NCBI GenBank assembly: GCA_009733575.1
Contig: ML769470.1
Location: forward strand, 158,901 to 222,900
Source: Gymnopus androsaceus JB14
Taxonomy: Eukaryota > Basidiomycota > Agaricomycetes > Agaricales > Omphalotaceae
Direction of reading: 5' to 3'
DNA length: 64,000 nucleotides
Made by a program: the position numbers and the translations under genes. The notes below the pieces were generated by a model that made no database searches, was not told the origin of the DNA, and saw only the letters and a program-made list of their open reading frames with translations. Positions 33,290 through 44,440 of the stretch are shown here, piece by piece. The first letter of the stretch is position 1. Each line of letters begins with the position of its first letter.

Positions 33290-34700
33290 GGTATTACTGA
33301 AGTAACCTCAAAGTTTTTTGAAACGGACATGTTTGGAGTAACATAGTAGTAATGCATAATGCACAAGATACCGAATGATTGCGGGTCCATTTCGGCGCTT
33401 GATTGACTTTGTTTTCAGCCACAACCTCAAGTCCATGTTGCACTTCCACAAAGCGGCAACCCTCCTGGACCCATGCAAATGAAGACTTTTTCCGAACTAA
33501 ATAGTGAGTGGGTTTTCACGGGATGGATGAGAATCCAATCTGAAGTACAAAGATCGAGCCTAATCATGATCCTGGCGGTTTCCTTTATGTGACTTCTTTC
33601 GGGTTCAACATCCCGAGATCGTGCTTGTAATCTATCTATCTATCACCTCGCTTGCTAGGTCCTTGTCCGGAATGTTTGCGCTCGTGCAAAATGCATTTCT
33701 TCCCTTATGCCACGGGGCTCTTTGCGTTATCCCGCCTGCCCTCACTGCCTCAGAACTTCCTTATCTAGGTACTTCTTCCAAAAATGGAGCATCTACTCTC
33801 TTTTTTCCGCAGTGTCATCCAGCTTTGGAAACACTCTCAATCTTAGCACTTCGAGGGCGGACTGTGCATTTGTCGGAAAAATTACGGGCCTTACAAAGAT
33901 CAAGGGGAGCCTCATGATGTATTCCAAGGCCATACTAGAGCCTTAAGACACTGTAAGACCATTAAAGACCTCCTAAGGCCTTGGACGATTTTGGCTTCCC
34001 GCTCATCAATCATGTACTTCTCTGGCCATATTCTGGTAGAAATAACACTAGATAGACTTGTAAAAAAAACCCAGTCTCTCTATCTATGGTATTGTTGAGA
34101 GAATTAATCATTGCGCTTCGGAAGGTAAGCGCTGAACCGCGGAAGGGCACCTGTGAGCTGTCTACAATTAAAAACCTGTCCCCTAGTACCGCACGTGTGT
34201 CATCTCTATCTGACTCGTTTGTCGCGATTGCTGTATTGTGTTAATAGTATTAATAATGGTATAGTCCTCTATACTAACTAGTCTCTAGAGCTTGTACATT
34301 GCATGCTCTAGTTACTAGCTGAGTCACTCGTACAGTTAGTATAATCTTTGCCTACCTTTGACATTGTATATTAGATCATAGTTAAATTGGTTTTCATACT
34401 TCATTGGATAATGCAGTAGTACATACTAATTTGTATGATCAAAGTGCCAGTGGCACAAGTGTGAAACCTTTTTAATAGACCTGTGAGTCCAGTCTTGATA
34501 GGTCATCTAACGACCCATAAGTCATGTAAGACCCTATAATACTCAGAATCACAATAAGACCTATTAAGATCCTGGAACGCCCTGTGGTGCATCAGTGGCC
34601 CTCTTAAGTTGCACCCCCGCCTTAGGTGACTTGGGAGCCTTATATGGCAAATCAAGGTATATTAAGGCACAACTCATTTTTCCGACATTCAAGCAATTTC
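33290..34700. other. 1.4 kb without a recognisable gene
   Basis: Contains the downstream flank of array gene 4, short CTAT repeats near 33634-33645, and AT-rich sequence with several CCTTA/TAAGG-type words between 33880 and 34650. It may be decayed mobile DNA, but no terminal repeat or coding motif is visible. Confidence 0.4.
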
Positions 34701-34970
34701 TAGTATTCTTTCTTTGCAATCACAAGTTGAGATTGTACCACTGTCTCTTCTCTCGGTTGCTCGGTTGGGAATGAGTAATTATTTTGCATTGAATATCAAT
34801 GCCATAACAATTGAAATGGCCTTTTCTGAGAATGTATTCAACCAAGTAGCCGTTCTGTTTAGCAAAGTTGTGATCAATCAAGAAAATGAATGCAGAAATA
34901 ATATAAAACTTGGCTGTTTAAGCAAACTTGACCTGCCCCCTCCCCACGAGCCTTACCATCCAAATCTTCC

Positions 34971-35686
34971 ATGTCTTTCGCAAAGATTTCCCTGGTATAT
35001 CCAGTATTATTCTGGGTAGCTGGAGGTAAGCTAGAAATGGGACTATTCAACATTGACTCATTCAATCTTTTTAGTTGGTGCAGTTCCTGCTCCCACTTCG
35101 ACTGTGACTGTTTACACTGCAGTTCCCTTGCAAACTCGTACTGCATTAACAATCAGCGGCGGTACAGCAGAGTTTCGATGCTAGTATTCTAGGAATCAGC
35201 ACAGGTTCTGAAGGTACAGAAACAACATATTCCATCGGAGAGTACATCAGTATTCCAGGAACTACCACTACGTTCACGGATGGGGCTATATTCACCCTTC
35301 CTACTGAGGTTATCAGGGAAAATTGTGAGATGAACAGTCTCGATAACGCATAGTCTAACAACCCATTTCTAGACACCTTGATTGAATCTTCAGGAGGTTT
35401 TCGGCTTTCCTTATCATCATTCGCTTCCGGTACCGGACAGGGACTCTTTGAGACCTGCACGTTTGATGCCACCGGAGGCGCGAGTGCATCCTGTATAGAG
35501 ATCGGCTACTTTGCGACATCTTCTGGGCCGCTTCAAACCGCGACCACTAGCTTTGAAGCATCCAAAGTACCGCTGGTGGTCCTGCCAACCAGCTCTTCGA
35601 ATGCTGCGATGGCGACCTCGCAAGGTTCTTATTGGAAGATGGGTCTCTATGCTTCGATGTTCTGTGTGGTCGTTTTGGTGGTTTGA
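34971..35686 (+). CDS. GPI-anchored secreted protein array, gene 5 (one-base shift)
   Basis: Signal peptide MSFAKISLVYPVLFWVAGG and intron as in gene 3. Exon 2 starts VPAPTSTVTVYTAVPLQTRT, but an extra T in TTT at 35173-35175 (GAGTTTCGATGC, where gene 3 has GAGCTCGATG) shifts the frame. After it the text resumes as ASILGISTGSEGTETTYSIG. Exon 3 is clean: TLIESSGGFRLSLSSF, LFETCTFDATGGASASC, then TSSSNAAMATSQGSYWKMGL and a hydrophobic end. Either a recent pseudogene or a homopolymer error. Confidence 0.7.
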
Positions 35687-35814
35687 TGGCAGTGATGAGA
35701 CTATTTGACATGCTTATAACGGGAATGCGCGATGGCAAAACACGAACGTCTGTTGTTCCTGCTGTTACTACCTCTATGGCGAAATAATGACCTTTCACGA
35801 GTTTTACACCTCTA

Positions 35815-36110
35815 TTTTATAAGCAGCGCTACAGGGGAGGTCGACGTTAGCATCCTAAGCGCGTAGCAACAGATTCAGAAACAAGCTAAACAACGTATTC
35901 TACCTGCAAACGTTATAACTGCCGCAGGCTCTTCAGATAGTATGTACGGTGCTTCAATGAACCTGAAACCTTTTTCAACAGCTATCAGATTGATCTTGGG
36001 CTTCCTACTTAGCGTTCGTTTCCGGCACCTTACCTCTGACGGATCTTATGAGACTCGGAGTTCATTCGACGAATGGAGCCCCCCCTAGCGCAACATGGAA
36101 GATATATCGA
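35815..36110 (+). pseudogene. second relic of an array gene
   Basis: Begins with the same TAAGCAGCGCTACAGGGG start as the relic at 31.96 kb. It retains VDVSIL and, further on, a piece like exon 3 (FLLSVRFRHLTSDGSYETRS), both interrupted by stops and frame changes. Confidence 0.6.
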
Positions 36111-36779
36111 ATATATGGTGACTGTTTCTAATGGGTTGGAAGCGTCCAAATGCCCCTCTAGCGATCGTGACTACAGCTTCAGCGGGCTCTTCGAATGACT
36201 TCTCAGGGCTCTTACCGGAAGCTTTATGTGTTGGTTTTCGTAGATGATGAAGATGATCATGATACTAATGGACAGACATGCATATATGCGTGCCTCCACG
36301 CAATTGGCTCGACCGGGCTACAAGTGCTATCCAATGGCGATACTAATGACGAGGAAATGACGCTGTGTTGGAGTAAGATTCCGCTCCGTGCAGACACTCG
36401 TATACCATACCTCGTTGTGATGTGATGAATTCAATTACCAGCCTCTCCAGAACTTCCACTTGTCGGCTCCGGGCTCTATCTTCTCATTTGACTGGGCCTA
36501 CTGGGCCTACTTATTCCAGTCGTTCTTAAGAAGGTTCAAGCTTTCAAGGTTTGTTCAATTGACATTGATTTCATTCACTGTCGTCTAGATCTATGACGAA
36601 GTATTTCTGATGGAGCAAGCCAAGGGCAATATGTTCAATTATTAAATTACATATCGCTCCTGACATCGTTCTCTCTGTATGATGCAGCAATATAAAGGGT
36701 TAGCCCAGGGCTCGAACAAAAGCCACAGCACCACTGTACTAAGACTTTTCGAGAGCTGTCATCGGAAACATCTTCTATC

Positions 36780-37558
36780 ATGTCCATTCCAATGCTTTTT
36801 CTGTTATATCCCGCGGTATGTTGGATGGTCGGAGGTAAGCCAGCTATTATCTATAGAATGTCAGCTACTCAAAATCTCATCTGATCTTTTAGTTGGCGCC
36901 CTTCCTGCGACTGCGACTGTGACCCTTTTCGAGGCGACTCCCACCGTGGAAAGTGTTAGCGCCGTAAGTGGGGCTACTTCGGAGATCGACGTTAGCATCT
37001 TAGGCGTTAGCTCAGGCTCTGCAGGAACAGAAACAACGTATTCCATAGGGATATATCAAAGTATGCCTGCAAACACTGCGACGGAGTCAGGCTCTTTGGT
37101 TACAGTCGTACCTACAACTGTACATGGAGTGGCTGTCACACAGAATTGTGAGCAAATTTTATGGTTCAGACGGTGTTTCATGATCTAACTTCCATTTGTT
37201 TCTTTTAACAGATACGTTGGTTGAATCTTCGGGGGGATATTGGGCTTCATTCTCAGCATTCGCTTCTGGCACTGTTACTTCAGACGGGATTTATCAGACC
37301 TGCACATTTGACGCGAATGGAGGACCAAGCGCATCCTGCAGATATATCGAATATGTTCCAACTGTTTCCAGTGGGCTGGCTACGGCTACTGTAAGCCACT
37401 TGGATGCATCCAAAGTACCCCTTGCGGTAGTGACTGCAACTTCAATGGGTTCTTCAACGAGCTCTTCGAACGCGGCGATGTCGACCTCTCAAGGCTCGTA
37501 TTGGAAGATGGGTATCTATGCTTCGTTCTTCTGTGTGCTAGTGGTATTGATAGCTTGA
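36780..37558 (+). CDS. GPI-anchored secreted protein array, gene 6 (intact)
   Basis: Signal peptide MSIPMLFLLYPAVCWMVGG, exon 2 LPATATVTLFEATPTVESVS and SSGSAGTETTYSIGIYQS, exon 3 TLVESSGGYWASFSAFASGT, IYQTCTFDANGGPSASC, YIEYVPTVSSG. The hinge STSSSNAAMSTSQGS is followed by hydrophobic MGIYASFFCVLVVLIA. Introns at about 36835-36891 and 37148-37211. The N-terminal half differs most from the other copies, so this is probably the oldest member and marks the right edge of the array. Confidence 0.8.
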
Positions 37559-37754
37559 TGACGCCAAAAGTACTTTACGCAAACTCGGACATACTTGACT
37601 ACATATTTAATACATACATACCACCAGACAAGTTTGTACTAGGTGACTGTACTACTTTATGAATACGACGCGTTTACTTACAGGCGTCTAAACGCGCACG
37701 AGCGCTTAACGCTTCTCTATCAACAACATCATCATCTCCGGATTCTACTTCAAC

Positions 37755-38519
37755 ATGCATCGGCTCAATGGCGTCGGGCTGGCTGGACTAGACAGACATT
37801 CTGAATCAACTCGATCCTACGCAGCACTCTCATCCTCGTTATCCCAGTCCCAAATACGACATCTTGAAAGCCAACTCAGTTCCTTCCGCGCACGCGTTAT
37901 CCCACTTTGCAATGACCCATAGGGAAGCCATCCGTGCTGATGCCAACTTCCGGCACAAATTCACTCAAATGTGCGGTAGTATTGGAGTCGACCCCCTTGC
38001 TGGTCCACGCAAGGGAGGTTGGTGGGCGGAACTCATGCCGGGCTTTGGTGATTGGCAGTACGAACTCGGAGTGCAGGTTGTAGATGTCTGTGTGTCTACG
38101 CGGGAGAAAAATGGTGGAATGATGGAGCTGGCTGAGGTCGTTAGACTTGTGAGCAAGTTGAGAGGTGTTGGAGACGGCTGAGGTTACAGAAGAGGATATT
38201 ATCCGATGTATCAAGACTCTTCAACCACTCGGAGCGGGGTACCAGATCGTTGACCTTGGCGATGGGCGAAAGATGGTACGCAGTGTGCCCAAGGAACTAG
38301 ATTCGGACCAAGCAGTCATTCTCGCTTTGGCTCGTCAGCCAGGCAAGTTTGGCAAGATTACTGAGGAGGAACTCGTCGAGGAGAAAGGTTGGACGAGACA
38401 AAGAGCGAAGGGCGCCCTGGAGAATATGTTAATCAGGGATGGATTGTGTTGGGTCGATGAGCAAGGACGAGCACTATGACAGAGTTTATTGGGTCACTTC
38501 CGCGATGCAGTGGGATTAG
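37755..38519 (+). CDS. SNF8: ESCRT-II subunit VPS22/SNF8
   Basis: EAP30-family subunit of ESCRT-II, which acts on endosomes in multivesicular-body sorting. Start MHRLNGVGLAGLDRH, the family's MxRxxGVG start. Coiled region QSQIRHLESQLSSFRARLSH, then FRHKFTQMCGSIGVDPLAG, WQYELGVQVVDVC, and winged-helix parts VTEEDIIRCIKTLQPLG, VRSVPKELDSDQAVILALA and ALENMLIRDGLCWVDEQG. The C-terminus YDRVYWVTSAMQWD, TAG at 38517-38519, matches the family's final strand. One-base shifts are needed near 37894-37897, at 38170-38171 (GG) and near 38470. No introns are evident. A broken copy of so conserved a gene is unlikely unless another exists, so sequence errors are suspected. Confidence 0.87.
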
Positions 38520-38857
38520 GTCCCTATGTATTCGCAGGTCAAATGTTATCACTGGAGCTATGGAAGACATCTAATCTATCCGTTTGTCATTTGACCTCGA
38601 GTCGAAAGATTCGGATACAAGAAATGCTTAATCGAATCGACGTCGACGATGGATGCAGCCCAGAGAAGTCAAGGCTGAAGGGGAAACTGGGAAGGAAGTA
38701 GGATTGGATATCGACGTAATTACTTGTATCACCTATTTCTTGTATAATTCGCACTACAGCTCTTAGATGTACGCTAAATAAATGTTCAAATATGGTATTA
38801 TATGTAGTGTAGTAAAGACGCTACGCAACGCTATTGATACAGTTGTTTCGTTTTCTT

Positions 38858-39986
38858 TCATTCTAGTAATATAATGTCCATGCTATAATACCGATCCCTC
38901 TCATAAGGAGGGCGGTTACCAAGCTTGATCGCTAAACCTCCTGTCCTCCTCTCGTCCAAATAACCACCTCCATCTCCTTTCTGTAATCTCCCTGCAACCC
39001 TCCTTGCATCGAACAGCCCTACAACCTTGGCTGGACGCATCCACCCATCAGGAATACGTTCCTCGCCGAACCACTGCGCAAGGTGAGAAAGAGGAATGGG
39101 ACGCTCCATGTCGATGTCTGAGGTAGATGCTGAGGATGAAGCATCGACCATCGATGATGTCGACTCAGAAAAAAGAAGCCACGTCAACGCACTCTCTCCC
39201 AATGCAACCTGCTCATGGACAGCATTAAGTTTGAATTTATTCGGTAGCGCTGCTTCGCGGGACACACGGATAGATGCGAGGTCATGAAGCGTTAATCCAC
39301 CGGTAAGCATTGGTTTTTGCCTCGTCTCTGATACTGGAGACGACAACGATGCAGATTGGGAGTGAAATCGTGCAAAACATAAAAAGTCCCACAACGTGTT
39401 CAAATCGGGTGTTTCTCTGGGGTGGTCAGAGTGGACTAACGATGCCCGATGTGCAATTTTGAGGCCTGGGCCTAACGCGCAGAGGGAGGAAAGGGTGAGG
39501 GTGTAGGATATTGACGGGAAGGACCATCTGGATAATTTCAAGGGATGGATTAATTCCGATTCACATTCAGAATCTTCGGCGGTAGTACTCCATTTTAGCT
39601 GGAACTGAGCATAGATTAGGAACCCCGGTACGGTTAACATCAACGCTAATCGGCAGCGAAATATTGTACACCTCCTGGATAGCGCGTAAAAGGAGGAGGA
39701 AAGAGATATCACGGCCTGACCGGGGACTGTCGAATAAGGAATAATGATTCATCAGATTTTGAACTCTTGTACGAAGATAAATTACTCACATGTACCCATG
39801 GTTTGCCAGCGTATTCAAGCCTGGGCACGGAGCTCGAGCATCCATGATGCCGTCTGGACGGATATATGAACGGTCTTTTTGGTAGGAGCGATGGTTAGGG
39901 TTTGTAGACGTGGAAGCTTCCAAATCCCAGCAGTCATCTTGGATATTAGACAAAAGACACTCGGTAGAGTCGGATGCAGGCAGCAT
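38858..39986 (-). CDS. chloroperoxidase-type haem-thiolate peroxidase
   Basis: Haem-thiolate peroxidase family (chloroperoxidase/unspecific peroxygenase). Exon 1 ends DARAPCPGLNTLANHGY, with the haem Cys in PCP and the NHG motif. After an intron (about 39719-39790) comes GRDISFLLLLRAIQEVYNIS and, after an extra A near 39647-39652, LALMLTVPGFLI. Later: GGLTLHDLASIRVSREAAL, EQVALGESALTWLLF, WFGEERIPDGWMRP. The usual IEHDASL motif (acid-base His and Asp) reads IAHRASLVH here, so the His is kept but the Glu and Asp are replaced. No signal peptide is apparent from the start MLPASDSTECLLSN, so an upstream exon may be missing or the protein is intracellular. Confidence 0.8.
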
Positions 39987-41108
39987 GATGGTGAATGCTA
40001 AGAAAAGGACGTCTGAGGGTTTATATCTTGAAAAAATACCCCCGACTCGAAAGTACTTCCGATTTCAGAAATGCTATGCACTGAGACAATTGTTTGACCA
40101 GTGAACGTGAGTGAACCAAAAAGTATCATTCTTGATCAGGTTCGCCGCTCTTCGACACTCGCGTCTTGTTTCCACAATATCCTTCAAACTCTTTCGAGTT
40201 CTTCCGACACTAGAATGGTCGCATGAGTGCCACTACAGCTTTTCTAGACGGCTGAAATCACATCCAGCGCAGACCGTCCGCAGTTGAGTTTTTGTTGTTC
40301 AAGTGACTGTGTCAAGGAGTTGAGCCTGAAAAATCCGAAAGATTTCCGATATATCGTATAACGCTTGCGCAGAGAACTTGTAGAGATCTACGTCCCACAG
40401 CAGTGTTGGAAGGCGAGTGCAAGAAAGGAAAATAAACAATCGATCGAAGAAATGATCATCACACAGCCACCAGGTTATACCGATCCGAGGAATCAACGAG
40501 GAATAGTTATGTATTACCTCCTCGGTCTTCCGTCTTCACAGATAACTGAACACTGTATACCACATACTCTACTCATCCTGTCCACTAACAGGCAATTTAT
40601 AACAGCCAGCTATCAACTACATAGCTGGATTCGATCGTAATTCGGACATTGTATTTGCTGCATCCGATGCAGAGCGCATAGGCTATGTGCCTTTGCTCAA
40701 TGTAAGGCCTTATTTCTGCCACCAAGAACTATTTACCAACGCTTTCTCGTAGCATGTTTCCAGTGCTCAATGGGTGCGTCCAAGTCATCAGATACCCATA
40801 ATCGTCTTACAGTGTGTTTCTTATAGACACCAAATCTCATCAGTTTTCGTACGTGGTTGCAAGAAATTCGTCTCGCTTTCCTAATCACGTCTTCTTAAAT
40901 AGTCCTAATACCGTCATAAAGTCGACCTCTTATTATGTACAACAGGTAAATCGACCACTCCAGGTAAACTTGCAAGGACATCGCTAACAAGTGGAATTCA
41001 TTAAAGATGTACAGTCTTTATAAAGGCGACTCGTATTTGACTTCGAAACGAATACCGCAAGCTCTCCGGTTCATGGAGTATCAATCGTAACACAGCCGGT
41101 CAACAAGT
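39987..41108. other. no gene assigned
   Basis: Promoter of the peroxidase at the left. An open frame at about 40365-40640 includes IITQPPGYTDPRNQRG, but no multi-exon structure or domain could be supported. Confidence 0.35.
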
Positions 41109-41150
41109 ATTATGCCAGATTGTGATTTGCGTTGGGACCTTGTTCGATAA
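41109..41150 (+). pseudogene. relic of the C-terminus of the 43.0-44.3 kb gene family
   Basis: Encodes IMPDCDLRWDLVR followed by TAA, matching the end of the minus-strand gene at 43007 (IMPDCDLRWELVR, stop) with one substitution. It lies in the opposite orientation 1.9 kb away. Confidence 0.65.
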
Positions 41151-41499
41151 ATTTCCAGGAGCACTTTCAGATCCAGACTCCTTAACCCTTCCATTTTCTA
41201 CTATCCTAGCGGGACGCAGAATACACCTAGCGCTGCGGTACTGAAGAACATCACATTTACTGCAGGCAAAACCATCACCTACAACGCCCCGTGACTTTCA
41301 GCCTCCGTGCTAATTGCGTCGGCGCACTGAATTTGAAGTCTGTAGGTTTTGAGAATGTGAAATATGCAAATTTATGGAATAAATCTTAAAAGCAATTAAA
41401 GCGAAGTGAATCCCATACTTAAAATGAAGACGGGGCGCTTGATTTCAAAGTCCGCTATTTAGCTAATCATTGGTCAGCTGTTTAAGCGCCACGGCCAGC

Positions 41500-42780
41500 A
41501 GAGCGCGCGGCATCAACGCTTCAGTATTCTCATGATCACCTAGGTGCCGCAGGCAAAAGCTCCGCGCAGCGGCAGCGTGGGGGCCTGGGGGAACCCCCAG
41601 TGCTCCACGCAGTGGCCGTCCCGGCTGGCGCCGCAATCTGACCTTCAAATTTATACTGTACGTTTCATGAAACACTATCAGTGGTGCTGTCCTGAGCAAT
41701 GGATTAAAGTCTCTACTTCAGACACCCACTTATGATTCTGGCAGACAGTTCAGAGCAGTTTGTGTGAAATTTTGGTTGGAACTACTTAATTTAAGGCAAA
41801 TAAAGGAGAAATGTAGTTAATCTGACATGAGACAAAACCCTTAATCTATCCATGTATAAGTTAATCCTTGAGCTTCAAGAGCCCAATGCAGAATAACAAG
41901 ACATACATGTATTATGGAGGGAGTGAGACAACTTCAAGCAGGATGTCAGCAGAAGTGAGTGTAAGGGAGAAACCCTTACAGTACAAGTTTCTGTCCAGCA
42001 TGGTTTTACTCTTAAATTTCATTTTATTCAATTTATTCTTCATAAGTTTTTGAATCAATGCCTCTGTATATACATGTTATATTTTGCCCTCATCTATTGA
42101 TGTACCAGTAATGCACTCAAAAATATCCATACTGAAAAACTTTTGTAAAACTCAACAAATTGTCTTCAAATTTTGTAGTACATTAGAATATACCTTAATG
42201 TTTACAATTCCAGAATTTGGTGATTTAGAGAATGTTCAAGTGTTGCCACGATGCATCCAAAAATGCATTGAGAATTGGCAGGCAATGCACTCTGATTTTG
42301 GCAGGCTCTGGTAATTCCCATAAGTGCATTTCCAATGCTCTTTGCTGGCTCTTGAATGCTCAACTTCATCTCCAACCTCCAGGATATAGTCATCCTTCTC
42401 AAATATACTTATATATGATATCCCAAGCCACATGCCCTAAGAAAATTTATTGCATTGTACTGAGACTGAAGAATCCAAATGCACCTGGAAAAGCATACTT
42501 CACAGAAATCCTGAATATTTCAGTCTCAGTGCATTGCAAAGGTAAATGGTTGGAATGCTGGAAAACATGTATGAAAGTGTACAGTAAAAGTTCAAAGAAG
42601 AACAAATGAGAATTGCGCTCTCTGCAAACTTTTTTTTTGCCAAAAGTGCATTACTGGTGCATCAATAGTATGCTCATCTGGAACTGACTGAGAAAATCTG
42701 AATATTATTAAAATAATACCCTGAGGACCCCCGCCCGTGCCGTAGGCACGGGTCAAGCTAAGCTTGTGATGATATAAACT
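41500..42780. repeat. probable decayed mobile DNA with inverted arms
   Basis: From about 41740 to 42710 the sequence is AT-rich and CpG-poor, unlike its flanks. Bases about 42092-42116 (TATTGATGTACCAGTAATGC) recur inverted at about 42645-42670 with one mismatch in the core. GC-rich hairpin-forming stretches flank it at 41565-41640 and 42722-42750 (CCCGTGCC-GTA-GGCACGGG). No coding sequence is recognised. Element type not determined. Confidence 0.5.
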
Positions 42781-43006
42781 ATGCACGGAAAGCGGGCTGT
42801 AGATTAGGTCCTGAGATTACTATAATAATGAGCGAAGAAGTCCAGAACAGTAAGTTTATTTGTTCCCACGACCAGCGACCAGGTTGAATTACTTCGCGCG
42901 CAGTCCCCAAACCAAGGACATAAATATATTTCAACCAATTTAGGTCTCTTCCTGCTACTATTAGTGCAAACATTTCATGATACAGCTACAATGACTTCCT
43001 AGAAAT

Positions 43007-44306
43007 TTATCGAACAAGCTCCCAACGCAAATCACAATCTGGCATAATACCCCCTTCCTCAAACTCTGAAAACTTGAACTCTGCAGGCTGCCCTACATTC
43101 TTCCAAACCAAACGCGCCCAGGTTGGAGTCTCGAATGGATTTTCTTTGTTGATCTCTTTAACCTCCCGACCGACATAGTTCGTGTCATCGACCTGGATCT
43201 TGATAACGTCTGTACCAATCAATATCGTCCCGTCAGGAACATCACGTCCAACAATGCGGAAGGAAGGGGCTTCTGCGATATTCGCTAGCTCGACTACGAG
43301 GATGTGAAAGCTAGGGGGAGTAGAAGTATTGACAATGGAATTCTTGTCCCAAAAGGCCCAGTACAAGTTTGGGTTCTGCTTGGCTCGTATGCAGAACCTA
43401 GTGCCAAGTAGATCAGAAAACAATCATTTCAGAAGGGATTTTTACTCACCTTTTCCCACTAATACCAGAATGGCTTCGACTGAATCAATCATTTATTCCT
43501 GTACAACCGATAATAGATCATATTAATATGATCTATTATCGGTTGTACAGGAATAAATGATTGATTCAGTTGAAGCCATTCTGGTTTTTCCAAGAACATT
43601 CGACCAGAGAATTGTGCCGAGATCAGCTTGTTGGAGAGGAAGTTTATATGCATTCCGGGACTCGAAGTCTCGCATGTGTAGAATTGAGGGGTGGTTCGGG
43701 TGATGGTCGGTGTGTCGGACAAAAAGTAGGATAGACGTGATAGGAAGGTACTGTCACCGTTATGAGCAACGGCTGGAGCTGATACGAAGCGCCACCATTC
43801 ATCCGCGACTGCACGACTTGCAAAGACTATCACAAAACTATGCCTAATAGTAACAGCCCACTGTGTACCGTCGCACCAAGGAGCCAAAGGGGCTTGATCA
43901 GTTCAGTTCAGTGCAAGCTACCTAACAAGAACTGCTCTTACCGTAGTGTTGGGTATAACATTCAGATACGCGTAGAAAGCACCATCGGTCATGTTGGTCG
44001 AGTCGAGGATATTTCTGTGAGATAATCATACGTGTTCGACACGGACACGTATCTAATCTGAGTCAAGTTACAAGCTTGAATCAGTGAGATCTATAGATGA
44101 TCAAAATGGCATCCGTCTTACCAGACTCCTTCAAAACGGATCCAGTGCCCTTCTCACTGAAGTTCTCAGTGGCCTTCGAGTCTATAGCACCACGTTAGAA
44201 GCAACTTGATATGATGACTTGTAGGTGTGAGAACCTGAAATGACGACAGGCGATTGTTCTTGTGTTCTTCATACTCTACTACTGTCAAACTATTCTTGCT
44301 GGCCAT
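43007..44306 (-). CDS. unrecognised multi-exon fungal protein containing a palindrome
   Basis: The minus-strand start MASKNSLTVVEYEEHKNNRL (ATG at 44304-44306) is followed by short exons with GT-AG introns: KATENFSEKGTGSVLKES; then ILDSTNMTDGAFYAYLNVIP; then LAPWCDGTQWAVTIRHSF, VADEWWRFVSAP and a stretch to FLEKPEWLQLNQSFIPVQ. There a 120-bp palindrome interrupts the reading. After an intron (about 43398-43449) the last exon runs FCIRAKQNPNLYWAFWD, GRDVPDGTILIGTDVIKIQ, and ends IMPDCDLRWELVR at 43007. No known domain. The C-terminal exon looks beta-rich. Its last residues recur as a relic at 41.1 kb. Confidence 0.55.
43465..43584. repeat. 120-bp spacerless palindrome
   Basis: Arms 43465-43524 and 43525-43584 are exact reverse complements except for one base pair (TTCGACTG against TTCAACTG). 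The centre is ATATTAATAT. One arm encodes PEWLQLNQSFIPVQPIIDHI in the gene on the minus strand; the other is its antisense copy. Confidence 0.92.
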
Positions 44307-44440
44307 GATGTGACGTCTTTCCAGCTCCAGACTCTCAAGCAGCTCGGGATTTCTAGCAGTAAAAGTTTGAAGGTGCAGGTTTGTTTGGACAAAATCAGTG
44401 AGAGGTTTAGTTGAGATCTAGGAAGTGAGAGAGCGACCCT

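Noticed and set aside
33880..34700. Possible solo LTR or decayed retroelement
   Set aside because: No paired terminal repeat, primer-binding site or target duplication found.
40440..40510. QPPGYTDPR resembling a copia reverse-transcriptase motif
   Set aside because: A single short match with no neighbouring RT, integrase or LTR signal and stops nearby.
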